Positions 1 to 13,315 of a stretch of DNA of 64,000 nucleotides are shown one piece after another (within the stretch, counting starts at the first letter, position 1; every line of letters starts with the position of its first letter). The translations under genes and the position numbers were made by a program. The notes below the pieces were generated by a model. That model searched no databases, was not told the origin of the DNA, and saw nothing but the letters and a program-made list of their open reading frames with translations. Source of the DNA: Myoxocephalus aenaeus (Eukaryota > Chordata > Actinopteri > Perciformes > Cottidae); NCBI GenBank assembly GCA_038501785.1, contig JBAMJR010000089.1, positions 736,001-800,000 on the forward strand. The letters run 5' to 3'.

Positions 1-354
1 ACTCACTGGAAACAAACCTGACACGTCGATTATTTGAAAGACTTAATCGGTCCTGTCTGATCACCGCTGGGTCTTCTTTGATCTTCTCAGGTATTACACC
101 GAATTTTAAGTAGGCCTGGGACCCGCTTTAATAGAACAAGACCCAACCTTGACCCAATGGATCCGAAACCTGTACGGGTCCAAGGTTGTGTCTCGGGTCC
201 TTGGGTTCAGGTGAACCTGTGAAGAACTCTAATACAGACCGAGGCTGGATTTTGTATTCTCTGAATCCTAAATAAATTCCATTTGCAGGTGACTATCAGT
301 TACCCTGACTTAAAAGCTTTAAAGATTTACATTGTGGTTGTTTGTATTGTGTGT

Positions 355-357
355 ATA

Positions 358-412
<55 letters not shown>
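355..412. repeat. (GT)n(AT)n microsatellite
   Basis: GT dinucleotides grading into an AT run that is the insertion site of hAT copy 1; the AT run resumes at 1863-1921. Confidence 0.95.
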
Positions 413-415
<3 letters not shown>

Positions 416-1859
416 TGCTGTCAAGCGATTAAAATATTTAATCGCGATTAATCGCATTTATGTCATAGTTAACTCGCGATTAATCGCAATTAATCGCAAT
501 TTTTTTTTCCCGCATTTTAATGCTCTTATCAACATGAAAAAGTGGATTGGCTTGCTTTATTTTATTGAAAAACAACTGCCAAACAGGCCGGTACAAAATA
601 AAATCACTGCACATTTCAGGTAAACAAGGGTTTACAAAATAAAATTATAGAGTGCACCAGGCATGAAAACAGGTCAGGGGTGAAAAAGGTGAGAAGGATA
701 TAACCCCTCTAGGAGGGTCCGGGGGCATGCTCCCCTGTAAGAAAAATTTAAATATTCCATATTTTAAAGCATCAATCTGATGCATTTTGAGATGCTTTTT
801 TTGCCAACCTGGGGAGAGCTGGAGAAACTTAACTTCAGCCATGAGTCAAAAATGATTATGGCCTCCTTACTAAGTATTATGCAAGCCATTTCATGCCAGC
901 CTGTCACTGGTCTAACATTTACAGTATATGAGGCACAATGTGGTAAGGGAGAGCATGGCTGCCTTTGTTAGCATAATTTATATCTTTGATGCAGAGAATG
1001 CATCTGGCGAATCCCTGCCTGTTGATTTTGGAGAATACATCTCCTAGATGAAAGGACACCTCTTGCCCTTTTATTGAGACCTTGCCTTCCAGTTTTAGCC
1101 ACGACCAGTTCCAGCTGCATTTCAATCCAGCTGTTTAACAATGGCTGCATCCTTCTCCCCTAACACACTCATTCTGCAAAAATAATGTTTGTATTAGTGT
1201 TAACTTCTAGTTTAGCCTTATTCAGACCTGCCAACCTCGATATATAACCTATATATTGATAAGTCATTAAATACTCGTCATGCATTATATTGCATTGCAT
1301 ATAATGTGTGCTGGTCAATTAGTCTAAAATTCATTTTAGACTAATTTTTACCAGCGTACTTTGACGTCAAAATGCGTATCCGCTACGCAAATTGCGTACA
1401 GGTTGGCAGGTCTGCTTATTGATAGAACGGTGGACCACTTTACCTTCTGCCTTGTCACTCCCCTCACCTCAAAATCGCGTCCGGTGTGAACACGGCATAA
1501 GCTAATAATTTTCCACCGGAGCTTTAGCTAGCTGGCTAACGTTGCGTTCTCTCCTGCTGTGTTCAATGTGTTCACTCGCGCTCCCTTCTGGCACGCGCAC
1601 CTGTTCGCAGTTCACTGAATATCATTCATTTTGACGTATCGCGCTCACCATTCATTCATTTCAAACCGTAACATTAGCCTAGCTTCCAAGCCCAAACGAC
1701 GTGCCTATTGTTTTGCTTCCGGTTGAGCTACATCCGGCGTGGTGCTCGCGGATTTTTTATTTTTTTTAAAAATTAAAATGCGTTGACGCCGTTAATAAAA
1801 TTGACGGCGTTAAAATTGGTTTGCGTTAACGCCGTTAATAACGCGCTAATATGACAGCA

Positions 1860-1862
<3 letters not shown>
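413..1862 (+). mobile_element. hAT-type non-autonomous DNA transposon, copy 1
   Basis: Bounded by inverted ends TAGTGCTGTCA / TGACAGCACTA, which fit the hAT terminal pattern YARNG. It is flanked by 8-bp ATATATAT, consistent with a target duplication inside an (AT)n microsatellite. The subterminal regions are rich in TTAATCGCGATTAA-like and GGCGTTAACG-like repeats. No transposase is encoded; the short ORFs inside are not conserved proteins. It is homologous along its length to 15413-17320 in the opposite orientation, and carries a 192-bp nested MITE. Confidence 0.85.
1223..1414. mobile_element. 192-bp MITE nested in hAT copy 1
   Basis: Inverted ends CAGACCTGCCAACC / GGTTGGCAGGTCTG with a direct repeat CTTATT on both sides (1217-1222 and 1415-1420). 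It has an internal palindrome around TTAGTCTAAAAT. The same insertion is present at the same place in copy 2, so it entered the element before that element spread. Confidence 0.75.

Positions 1863-1921
<59 letters not shown>
1863..1921. repeat. (AT)n microsatellite, right of hAT copy 1
   Basis: About 59 bp of AT repeats continuing the tract at 372-412 across the inserted element. Confidence 0.95.
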
Positions 1922-1924
<3 letters not shown>

Positions 1925-2054
1925 CACAGTATTATATTTATTTTCATTGCATTAAATTGTTTGTTCTTTGTCTCCTCTTCTTGTTTCAGTTTCAAAAAGA
2001 TGCAACAGAAGATTTTAAGAACTCTGAAGACCAGCAAGTACAGAAGACCACTAA

Positions 2055-2056
<2 letters not shown>

Positions 2057-2125
<69 letters not shown>
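2057..2125. repeat. (GT)n microsatellite
   Basis: About 34 uninterrupted GT units; it produces spurious Val-Cys/His-Thr reading frames. Confidence 0.97.
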
Positions 2126-2129
<4 letters not shown>

Positions 2130-5100
2130 TTTTAGTTTCTGGATATGGGTCAGACTCTTTTTATACACTGTTCTCATTACAATTTTGGGTCACTCAAGTT
2201 TTTACACTGGGAACCTCATAAATAAATCATAAATGTCCCTAGTATGCTTCAGAGTGCTGGTCATCTGTGAATATGTCTTGGTTGTGTAAATTGGGCTTCC
2301 TCTTAAATTGTACAGTGAGCTGTATGGGAAAGGCAAACAATATAACACACACACACAGTCCCAGGCCATATTGTGTCTAATGTGTCGTCACTGAGTGTCT
2401 CTCTTTAAGTGAGTCAGACTTGGCAGAGTGCACCGCTGTACCAGGCCGGTCCCGGCGAGGCGAGCGGAAATGAAGGGCAGGAGGGAATGGGGCTGACTCT
2501 GCAGGGATGGTGGCCAGGAATAGAAGTGGTCAGATGGGGCTATACTGAACAGCAGGAGGGGTCAGAGATCAGCTGGTGGAGACCGCAGACTGGCCCCACG
2601 TCAAAGGGACACTCTGCAAATAATTGAAATATACTATGGACAGGTTAATGCTGCCAAAAGCACAAAAGATGTTTGGTAACTAGTGCGAAATAGACTAAGA
2701 ACACTCTAATCAGGCATGTTTGCTCTAATTGACAATTGTTCTTAATGTGCAACCACCATCCATCATCAGATACCTTATGAACCAGGGGTTTTACCATCTG
2801 CAATCCCTCTATCTTCTCCCCCATCTCTCCTTTCATTCTCTGACTTTCAGAGCCCCTGAGCAGTTGAAACTTTGGTGGACATCTTTGCTTTTTCGTTTTT
2901 CAGAGCCTGAAGGCTCTGACAGAGGGCAGCGATCCTGTAACCCTCCTCTGACAGCTCTGTCTATCAGCAGCCTCTCTGTGTCCTCCATGCTCTCCCTCGC
3001 AGGCTTCTTTTGGTTCACTGTCAACTCTGACCTGCTTTTATCTTCTTGTTACAATGTTCTCAGCTTTATAATCGTTCTGTCCTTTCGACCAGGTTTCATT
3101 TGGTGTTGCAAAAAGTTGATTTTCCAATATTGTGTTTTACAAGGCTGTGGCCCTGTAGCTTGCTGTAAAAAGGAATGAGAGTCATTTAATATTTTAAACA
3201 ACAAGAATTTGCAGGTTTGATATTTAGTTTCTGGCTTTTGGAGTTGAATTCCCCAACATAGATTTATCTAAATAGATATAACATTCATTATTGAATGCCA
3301 TTGATTCATGAACAGTAATGTCCTTAATTAAAGTAGTAGTCTCACATAGACCTAAAGAAAGGTCTGGCTCCACACATTATCATTCTGGTAAAGGGGGAAA
3401 AAATGCTCTGGCTTGTCTGTATTTCTTTAAACCAATCAAAATTGGCCTGCAGAGCACAGGATGCAGCGACGTTGCGCTTCCAAAATCGCTAGCAGAGATA
3501 GCGGAATGGGAGGAGAATGCCGGCCGTCTACATTTGGTGAGTCAGACTAGCCAAGTAGTAATCTTCAATAATGCAGAATCATTCTATCGCTTAGGTAAAC
3601 AGAATGTTTAGGTATTTCTGCTTCTCTACATTATGTTAAATATTGGACATTAAGACAAAATAAGAGGCAGATAGGCAATAATAACGTTGTTTTTTTTTTC
3701 AAAGGCGGAAAAATATTTTGCCGTTGCAAAAAGAGAGGAGCAAGAAAGAGAACATTAGGGAGAAACTGTAGAAAGCACTGGACCATTATTGTCTTTATCA
3801 TGGGGAGCAGTGACATCTCCCCTCGGTATCATCACTGAACATCATGAGAAAAGACAAGTCTGAAAGCATGGAACAAGAATCAAAGAAATGCTTAAAAAAA
3901 TCAATAAGTTGAACTCTTGAAGCTTTGACCAGGTCAAATGAGAAGATGCTCCACAGTGTGGCTGCCCTTGAGACATTTCTCTGAGCAGATCTGTAGCCAA
4001 GCCAAAACAAAGGACGCCCAGCCAAACGGGTGAAGGCCATGGCAGTCGGTAAAGAGAAGAGCAAAGTGTCCTCTTTTGATTGGAGTCGGCGAGTCCAGAG
4101 ATGGACAGAGTGAATGTACAGAGGAGTGTATTGCCGGATGAGGAATGTCTTTATCTCTTTGACGAGACGCAACAACAATGTGGAGACGCAGAGGAGAGTT
4201 TAAAGAATTACAGAAGGTACATTGTACTTAATCTTGCAATTCTCTTTCTTTGTGAATTAGCTTGTTGCTTGAAGTATTTCTGCATCAGTCTGGGATTTCT
4301 TACATTATACACAATGGCCTAATAACCCTAAGAAAAGAGGCCAAAACTGAATGTATGATAATATATATTATACAGCTAACTCTGGATAGCTGTTCATGAA
4401 CATTTTAATATTTCTGTCGATTGAAGACTCCAAACCTTTCTTAAGATATATCCGGAGGTATTTGTATAGTGTATATAACACCAAATTTTACTTTACGTTT
4501 CTCTGGGAAAGTCTACCAGATCAAGTCTTAAAATCAAGTCACAAGACTTACCAAGCAAATTGCACATGAACTTTCAGGTCTTTTAAACCTCTAAGTGATG
4601 GCTATCACTTAGTATTTGAACATTTACCATTCAAAGCAGTGTTTATGGTACTTTTTTTTCATAACTAAAACAAATTCCTTTCGAGTACAGTAGGCCTAAT
4701 CATTTTATATTTAAGATGTGTGGCAAGTCACACTGGCCTTGTTCTGGGATTTTACTAGATCAAAACATAACACTGGATTTAAGACTCAAATCTGACTCAT
4801 ATCTCTGTTTAGCACAATGCTAACTCCCAGACCTTTTAGCCTGTACAGCAGATGGGATTCACCTGTTTGAAGCTTAGTTTGATGAGTTTTATACAAAACA
4901 CAAACAAACCACATCTTCGACACGTAAGTGAGTATACAAGCAGACACATTGTCACCGATACTAGACTGCACAGAATCACAGTGACAACGTACAGGTTTAC
5001 AATTTCCCTTTTTTGTGGTCCAAAACGATCTCCGATTCTGTCAGATGAATATTTCCAAGAGAAAGAAGAGACAAAGTGCTTTCAGTCCCTTTCATCAGAG

Positions 5101-7907
5101 GGTTTTATTCCAGCTGATTTCTCACTACTTGGTTTAACCATCAAACAGTGTTTCATGTGGTCCCAAACTCTTCGTGAGCTGAAAGTCTCTGAAGACATGA
5201 AATATTAACTGTATGTCTGTCTGTGTCTCCCTCTTGGAAAAGCTACAGTATACCTGAGCCCTGTGGTGGTTTTCATCTGGATGGAGATTAAATGGGCAGA
5301 GGCACAAATCACATCATAGAGCTTCAGAGAAGATAGAACAGAAAGAATCCGTTTCCTCTGTTACGTGCCTTCCTGACTGACAGTAACTCTCTTTGATGCA
5401 TTAGGGACACCGTGTGATCATGTACAGGTGTGTGTCTTTGTGTGTATTGGTGTGTGTGCTTGCAGCGGTTGAGAATCCTTCAAGGTAACGTACAAGAGCC
5501 GTTGTAGGGAATTCTGTTTTGGTGAAGATTTTCATCTACATCTGCCTTACTCTGTCCTCTGCTTGCCTGTCTCCTGGTGTTGTCTTCCTTCACCTCGTGC
5601 TGCTCTTAATAGTGTAATTTCAGGCAACACGTGTCATATATTTTATGTCTTTATGAGAGATTTTCATGGACAACAACAGAGTACATCATGTGTCACTTCC
5701 AAAATGACCCATATGAGCGTTTCCTGATTTGACGCCTGTATTGATAGGAAGATATCATTATCAGTATAATAATTAGATTTTTTTTAAATGTTTTTGGACC
5801 TTTTAAAATGTTACAATATCTTCCCTCCCTTTAGTTACCTAACCTTCACAATACTCTAGATATGATATTTCAACAAATGGTTCTGCACAATAGTCCCATA
5901 TCAGGGATCTTGACTGGTGATAGGGTTGCATTTATCAGCCTTCCAAGAACATTACAAAATGATTGTTACAAAATGATTTTTGCCAGTTTGCCGATTTGCC
6001 ACGACATTGTTAAAGCATCAAAGGATTTTATGGGGCAATGGAAACAAACTGTAAAAGTGACACTGAAATATTATCAATGGATCTATCTATTACCATCTTT
6101 TATGTTGAAATGGGAAACTTTTCAGCAGACAGTTGCTTCTTTGCACAACCAGCAGATATGTTGATACTTTGTCATTGAATGTCGTTACTATGTCCATTAT
6201 CAGTAATTAATCGATACCTTGCAGCCAATAATCACATTCACGATGGAGTTGCATTAATATTATTAATTACACCTGTTTTTTTTTCCGATATTTCAACATA
6301 TTTTCACTTATTTTTTCTTGGTTTCTTATTGCATGTATTAGTTTTTTTATTAAGTTCCTGCCAAGGCTACTCATTACTTTCATAAGAGCTCACTGAGCTG
6401 CAAAAAAATGTGCCCTGCAAAAACAGTACATGACAAAATGTGTGTTGAATTGTGAATGCCTTCAAAAGGTGACTGTTCTTCAATGTCCAGGTCAGTTTTT
6501 GGTCCATTTAAGTGAAACAGGGAGGAGAAGAGATTCTCAGAAGTCCCTTAGGGGAGACGTCTGCGTCTGAAGAACAGAAGAAGGATTTTAATGAATCTCT
6601 GAGTTACCTTTGTGTGATTAGAGGGAGGCGAGGGATTTCTGCAGTGTGCATAGGGCTCAAGTTGTCTTTCTTTGGGACATCAGTGCAGTAATTGGTAAGG
6701 GGTCTGGGAGAAACCAACAGGGAATGGGTTGGCCTTCATCCCACATATGGCTGTCTGTGGTTCATGAGGTCATATTCTGTTGCAGAGCATCACAACACTT
6801 GGTTTTCCCCTGAAGGATTGCTACATGACTGGATGTTTTTGCTCGTTTTAGGATTTCAGTCCCTTTTGATTTTAATCTGAAATCTTTGCATGCACCACAG
6901 TTAAATGTATTTAACTGATATAGATGGACAGATTGATAGAAGGGTTCCTGTGATCTGCAGGACCCCTCTGTACAATGAGCAGATATACCTACCATACTTG
7001 ACTTAACAAATGCTTCACCAGCATTTCTATGACTGTCATGACTCAAAGGTCTCTCGGGTCCTTCTCTTTCGAGGGATCAGGAGGCACATGTATATCTCAA
7101 TCATAAATATTTAAAACAATAGAACATGTCCTAGCAGGCATACCAAAGTAACATGCCACATCAATACCATTTGATTAAAGGATAAAGCCTCGGTTATGCA
7201 TTCCTCAAGGATGGTAGCAGTGACGGGAACTGACGTGGAATTGTGATGAGGAATCTTTTATATTCTGTGTGGGTTTCCCCTTGTGGAAAAGCCCCTCATA
7301 ATTCTCCATTTTATTCATGCAGGTAGTGGAAGGAAGTGGAATCACCTTAGGCTATTGCTGGCTTAGTTTAGCTCCCATCACACTTCCTTTTCCGATGTTG
7401 AGTAATGAGCCATATTTGCTTCAGTAATAAAGACTTAAACATAACAGATCATGCACCGCCACCAACTGCCCTTGCTGGTCTTTTTGAGCTGAGCCCCATG
7501 GTTCATGAGGATGAAAATCTTCAAAAACAGGCCACAAATATATTACTAACTTTTTTTTAAAGGCCATAGAATTTTAATTGGGATTTTTAGCAAACGTTAC
7601 CCAAACAGGAGTTAATAGTGCTTTTTGTGGACAATTTTCAGACACAAATGAATACACATTGATCCAACTACTGTGCCCGTGTTTATCTTAATGCTGTAAC
7701 ATGGCCCCGAGCGCAACAGTGTGACTCACTGATGTGTTTTTAATAGTTTTTGGACAACAATGGAGCTCAATGGCACCGAGGACTCAAGGCTTTGGCTACA
7801 GAGGAAATACTTCAGGATCAGTTAATTGTTAGTCATGACAGTTGAATATAAAGTGTTTGCTGAGAAATGCTCAAGCATCTTGAAAACAATATTCTCTAGT
7901 TACAGTG
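2130..7907. other. Intergenic, no gene recognised
   Basis: AT-rich DNA with short chance ORFs in all frames, none with a recognised domain or splice-linked partner. Apart from the probable repeat at 3316-3560, nothing was identified. Confidence 0.6.
3316..3560. repeat. Probable dispersed repeat
   Basis: TAGTCTCACATAGACCTAAAG, AAATGCTCTGGCTTGTCTGT, TTTCTTTAAACCAATCAAAAT and AAAATCGCTAGCAGAG resemble a recurrent teleost repeat recalled from memory. No internal second copy supports it here. Confidence 0.3.
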
Positions 7908-7915
7908 ATGTAAAG

Positions 7916-8505
7916 CAGCGGCCCCCAACCTTTTTTGCGCCACGGACCAGTTTCGTGTCAGACAATATTTTCACGGACCGGTTCACAGTGGGCGATAAAT
8001 ATGACGCAATAAAATGATACGACCGGCATAAAGACAATAATGAAGTGCTTAAAAATACAACTCACCATTATGCCGAATTAGTGGGAGCCCTGAGCTTGTT
8101 TCTCTGCAAGGAGCTGGGTCGGGGTGATGGGAGAAGACACTCGACATGTGTTCTTTATATCCGGTCTACTCCGTAACTACTGCTTAACTTAAACCCCGCT
8201 TCACAAAGACAGGATGTTGGAAATGGAGGCAGGGTTTTCAGAGCTTTTTTGGCGATCTCAGAATATTCTGCCTTGATTTTTAGACCAGAACACCGGCAGA
8301 GTTGAAACAGACTTTTAAGTTTCGTTTTGGGGGTAACATATCACGGCTCAGACGCACAAACTGATGTATCCGGTCATTTTTCTAAATAAAACATCTTCCG
8401 AACTTTTAATTTTTTAATTTTTGTAACATTTCTTTCATTCATGCTTTCTGTGCGGCCCGGTACCAAGGGACCCACGGAGCGGTACCGGGCGGTTGGGGAC
8501 CGCTG
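7916..8505. mobile_element. 590-bp hAT MITE with perfect 8-bp target duplication
   Basis: Ends CAGCGGCCCCCAACC / GGTTGGGGACCGCTG, flanked by ATGTAAAG on both sides (7908-7915, 8506-8513). The ends resemble the Charlie-type hAT group, whose termini read like GGTCCCCAACC. GGACCGG and GGTACCGG subterminal motifs are present. No transposase. Confidence 0.9.
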
Positions 8506-8607
8506 ATGTAAAGCATCAATGGACTGCAGAAACCTTACTGTAAAAGCCTGTAACAATTTCCCTCTCCATCACAAGACAGATTGGTTGTCTTATGGTGCCT
8601 CATATCA

Positions 8608-8657
8608 ACTTGTCATACATCCAGCAATGTTATAACATTGCTGGATGTATGACAAGT
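8608..8657. repeat. 50-bp perfect palindrome (no loop)
   Basis: Two 25-bp arms with no spacer, centred on GTTA|TAAC. Every base pairs. It abuts a second palindrome with which it shares base 8657. Confidence 0.97.
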
Positions 8658-8696
8658 GCGTGCTATTCTGTAAATATATTTACAGAATAGCACGCA
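8657..8696. repeat. 40-bp perfect palindrome (no loop)
   Basis: Two 20-bp arms centred on AAATA|TATTT, starting TGCGTGCTATTCTG. It begins on the last base of the previous palindrome. Confidence 0.97.
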
Positions 8697-8699
8697 CAG

Positions 8700-8888
8700 G
8701 TGGACACACAATAGAAGAAACACATCAGTATAACATCACTAGTTCCTTCCACTTCTACTTTTCTGCATTCCTCTTTATTTTCCCTCCTCTTGTTTTTCTA
8801 TCCCTCTCCCAGCATGAAGCTCATCTAACGGAGGAGAACCTGGGTCCTTTCCTCCTGGTTGCATTTGAAGTCTCCTCTCGCTCTCTCG

Positions 8889-8926
<38 letters not shown>

Positions 8927-10017
8927 CTTGTCATCGTGAGCTTCGCCACATGCCTTCTGCTCGGCTTTCACTCACTTCAGCTGCTGAATCATCGCTTTGA
9001 TTCTCTTCTTTCTATCTGTTTCCCTCCATCATCCGCCAGCTCTCACTCCCCAGCCGCTGATCCGAGAAAAAGTTGCTGCCTCTCTGTGCTTGCTTATGTA
9101 ATTCAAACTTATTTATATGTTGTATTATGTAATGTTTTTGCTGCAGTAGCAACAATCAAAACAGTGCCCCTGCCAGTGAAGCTTTAAACAGAGGTGAATC
9201 ATGTGGACCAAACAGTCCTCACTACTAATGAGTAATCAGCTTGGTTGGACCATGGGGGCATCCGTTATACCAGCACTGTTGGGCTAGCTAGCTCTCTTGG
9301 CTCTGCTATCTTGATTAAGCTTGCTAGTATGCAACCAGCATTTTAGCAAAGCTCATTTAGCGGCAGAGATTTTGCTTTCATTTCCCTAATTGTTGGCCTT
9401 GTGTTCCCATTTAAATACAACATATGTCTGATTTAGAGTTACATCATGTAGCTGCGGTGTTGCTTTACACTTTAATGCAGCACCTTCTGTTCAGTTTAGA
9501 TGCCAAACTGGATTATAAAGTACACTTCTGAGAATTTAACAAGCCTTAGAAAAGATCCTGATGATGTCATCAGGGTATCTCAGCAATAAATTTATAACAG
9601 GAGAACCGCCTTACAAATTCAGGGCACAGAGTTTTAAAGACTGGCTGTTTAAATGGCAGGGAGGGTCTGACTAAGAGTGTTTTCACATTTAGTCCTTTTT
9701 TTTAAAGTTCAGTAAACGACCTGGCTATATGGGGGAAATGTCCAAGTGGAAATGTCTTTGGACATAGATTGGACTAATTGAACAAATATAGTGATGCCAT
9801 ATATCATATTAAACAGCCAAGCCTGGGCCACAAGACTAAGTAATCAATTTCTACAAGCTCAAAACGCACAACTCGACAAGCCAAACAAAACAAAATATAT
9901 AGATGAAAAGGACAACATTAGTCCAGAAATGACAAAATGTATACCATGTTGTCAACTCCCATATCCGCTAGCATTATGCTACATGATAACAGTGATCACC
10001 GGCGTAAACCTCACAAC
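8700..10017. other. Intergenic, no gene recognised
   Basis: Includes a CT microsatellite. The 180-codon frame starting in the palindrome at 8645 is low-complexity (Ser/Leu from CT repeats) and is not accepted as a gene. Confidence 0.6.
8892..8924. repeat. (CT)n microsatellite
   Basis: About 16 CT units within a longer pyrimidine-rich stretch starting near 8868. Confidence 0.95.
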
Positions 10018-10690
10018 CTCCATCCATCCATCCATTTTCAGCCGCTTATCCGGGGTCGGGTCGCGGTGGCAGCAGGTTCAGCAGGCCGACCCAGGCTTCC
10101 CTCTCACCCGCAACACTTTCCAGCTCATTCTGGGGGATCCCAAGGCGTTCCAAGGCCAGCCAGGAGATATAATCCCTCCAGCGTGTTCTGGGTCTTCCCC
10201 GGGGTCTCCTACCAGTTGGACGTGCCTGGAAAACCTCTAACGGGAGGCGTCCAGGAGGCATCCTGACTAGATGCCCGAACCACCTCAGCTGACTCCTTTC
10301 GACACGAAGGAGCAGCGACTCGACTCCAAGCTCCCTCCTGATGTCCAAGCTCCTTACCCTATCTCTAAGGCTGAGCCCGTCCACCCTACGGAGGAAGCTC
10401 ATTTCGGCCGCTTGTATCCGAGACCTCGTTCTTTCGGTCACGACCCAGAGTTCGTGACCATAGGTGAGGGTTGGAACGTAGACCGACCAGTAAATGTAGA
10501 GCTTTGCCTTCCGGCTCAGCTCCCTCTTCACCAAGACGGACCGGTACAGCGCTTGTTTTACTGCTGCAGCCGCACCGATCCGCCTGTCGATCTCCCGCTC
10601 CACCTTACCCTCACTCGTGAACAAGACCCCGAGATACTTGAACTCCTTCGCTTGGGGTAGGCAGTTTGTCCCCACCTGGAGGGAGCAACC
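10018..10690 (-). mobile_element. 5'-truncated non-LTR retrotransposon, 3' end
   Basis: The minus strand carries an open 209-residue reading frame (10675-10046) typical of the C-terminus of fish LINE reverse transcriptases: KEFKYLGVLFTSEGK, RIGAA, then a RWFGHLVRMPPGRLP motif, the basic TGRRPRGRPRTRWRDY run, and the LNLLPPRPDPG end. The 3' tail is (TGGA)n, seen as CATCCATCCATCC at the left end. The reading frame is intact but lacks the RT core, so this is a dead-on-arrival copy. Clade not assigned. Confidence 0.85.
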
Positions 10691-12022
10691 TACGGATTCA
10701 AATAGCCTTGTGGTTCAGGAGATAAACCAGTTTTAGTATGGATATGAAAACCTTCGCAATTTTATGAAATGTAATTAAACAAACCAAACTCATTCCTTGT
10801 GGGCAATACTTCTTTCCACTGTGTGTATTACAAAGTTAAGTTATTGTATATTATAAAGTCTGATTGGCAGGAGTGTACAATCAAAAACTGCAAAGAAACC
10901 TGCACACAGTTGATCACTTGTACTCACGTTTAATGAAGTTACGATCCTCTCAACTTCATCGGGTAAAATTCATATAGTCTAACAGCAGGTTTCAAATGTA
11001 AGCAAGTCAATTGTTATGTCATAGAGGACTGTGTTTGTGTATACCATATGAATATTGATTAAACAATTCATAGTTGACCCAATTATTTCTGCACATCCGT
11101 TGGCTTTGTTCCCAGATGGAGGCAAGGTGTGTGGGCAGGTGTGTGTCCGTGTGTGTGAGAGAGTGCCAGATTAATATGTCACTAATGTTCCTTATCCCCC
11201 AGGAGGCCACATGGAGGGGTGAGGAACCGGCCCTCACAGAATGGCAGATTTGGGCCAATTAGGCTGGAAGTGGAGCATATATACACAAATTCAGACACAC
11301 GCACCGTAGCTGTGGCTCTGGCCCGATCTGACAACACCCAGTGGATACGCACTCCTGCTCTTTCATACACACACAGACACAGTTCCCTTCTGTTTCACAT
11401 CTCACAGGCACTTAAACATGTACTATATACGCACACACACACGCACGCACGCACGCACACATACATACACAATTACACACAGACTAAGCATACACATCTA
11501 CTGCAGCTCTCTGTCCCTCCCTCACACACACAGACACACACACATCCACTGCAGCAGTCCTGACTCTTCTTTCCTCTCCCAATCAAAACACACATGCATA
11601 TCTCCTTCAGTACATTTCTAACTTCTGTCCTCTACTTATTTCACTCTCTCTCTCCATTGGAAAAACAAATTGATTTGATTCCTTCATGGAATTCCCTCCA
11701 GTGGAAATCTGCTCGGGAATATTCATATCAAACATTCCCTGTTCTCTCTTGCCCTCAGACTGCGACTCTGAACACCAGCTCAATGTCATACAGTACAAGG
11801 CTGAGCAAGAGTGTGGTTCATCTGTTGCTGAATATTCTCTTCTTTACTCAAATCCCCACAGCGAGACGACAACACAGGCTACTTACTCTGTGTGCACGAG
11901 ATAGTGTGTGTTTATGTGTCTACAAGTCTATTCTCACATTTATACGGAAGCAAACAGAAAAGTCAGGGATTTTGTTTGTATGTATGTATGTTTTTGTTTT
12001 TTTTCTGGTCATGAATGCCTTC

Positions 12023-12059
12023 TGCGGTTGTGTCTGCTGCACCAGCAGACACAACCGCA
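12023..12059. repeat. 17-bp perfect hairpin, 3-nt loop
   Basis: Arms TGCGGTTGTGTCTGCTG and its exact complement, loop CAC. Lies just before the 12124 microsatellite. Confidence 0.97.
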
Positions 12060-12123
12060 ATAGAAATTCTCAATCCCAATTCAAGCTCGTTCAATTATTC
12101 ATACTGCTATTGCGGTGCACTGG

Positions 12124-12180
<57 letters not shown>
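12124..12180. repeat. (CA)n(GA)n compound microsatellite
   Basis: CA units to 12140, then GA units to 12180. Confidence 0.97.
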
Positions 12181-12181
<1 letters not shown>

Positions 12182-13037
12182 CTGCGATGGAAGGAAGGCA
12201 GGGAGGGAGAGGAATAGAGTGAAGTGGAGGGGTGTATCTGGGTTTCCTAAGAAAGGCAGCTTTAGAGATGGAATATGTATGTGCACCCGGTGGCAGCATC
12301 TACTCTGTTCCACTGCCTCAGTCCCGTCCTGCTGCTCCTGCCCCTCAAAACCATCTCTTGTTACTTTACTTCTCCTGTCTTTTGTCTGCCTGACTTTGCT
12401 TCATTGGATCTCTCTTTCTCTTTCACAACTTCTCGTTCTTTTTCCCTTCTCCTTTTGCAGCCTCTTTCCTGTTCACCTCATCTGTCGCTCTCTTATTTAC
12501 TTTATTTGCAGATCTCTCTTTTCCTCTGTGACACTGTATCGCTTTCCCTCCCTCAGGGCATTGATCACAGGACGAGCCCTACCATTACAGTTCTCAAAAC
12601 TCAAGGGAGAGCCGTTTGTTGATCTCGATCAGGTTGCAAAACATCCACTTTGTAGTGCTATTGCTGACCTGAGCTATGTGATCAGTCCCTATACTAAGCC
12701 CCCTCCTCCAGGAGGTTACATCCTCCCATTTGCAGTTCATCCCTCCCTTTACTGGCCCCTGTGGGGTCAAACATTTTGGCCTGCTCGTCTCCAAGTACCT
12801 TATTTCCTTTCTCATGTCACCTATGCTTTTACTTTGTATCCCCTCTGTGATGTTCTCTCCACACCCTTTCTCAATGCAGCAGACCTCTATGAGCACCCGC
12901 CCCTGCCTCCCTGTTATGGAAATCACTGGCCTCCTCTGGTGGATGGCCCGTTTCTGTGAGATATGGGCTGTAACTGGCTCCCTTGAGACGGGGAGGGAGA
13001 GAGAGAAGGAAAAAAAAAAGGCAGTGAGGGAGGAAAA

Positions 13038-13085
13038 CGAGAGCGAGAGAGCGAGAGAGCGAGAGAGCGGGAGAGCGAGAGAGAA
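13038..13085. repeat. (GAGAGC)n-type purine repeat
   Basis: GAGAGCGAGAGAGCGAGA-like units, with an 8-bp period in parts. Confidence 0.9.
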
Positions 13086-13315
13086 AATGCGGTATGGCAA
13101 AATAAAGAAAAAGCATACGCCTGCTGAGTTGGGTTCACAGTGAGAGAAATAAAGATGATGAAGGACGAGGGAATATAAGAGAGATGGCTGTAAAAAGAAA
13201 ACCAGGGGGACGGGCTGATGGAGAACACAGTGCAGGGAACATTTGGAGATACCACATTACTTTTATTTTATCACAAAAACAACATGAAAACATCTAAAAA
13301 CACAAGAGACATTTG

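Noticed and set aside
1..290. GGACCC/GGGTCC-rich start of the window as a mobile element
   Set aside because: GGGTCC and GACCC phrases recur and may be a dispersed repeat, but no boundary or second copy is visible.
1961..2232. Val-Cys and His-Thr repeat proteins at GT/CA microsatellites (also 18250-18632, 22103-22338)
   Set aside because: Translations of simple repeats, not genes.
8645..9187. 180-codon ORF
   Set aside because: It begins inside the palindrome and is dominated by a CT repeat; no recognisable protein family.
12015..12959. 314-codon plus-strand ORF
   Set aside because: It starts in a hairpin and reads through CA/GA microsatellites (His-Thr, Arg-Glu runs), with no domain or splice context.
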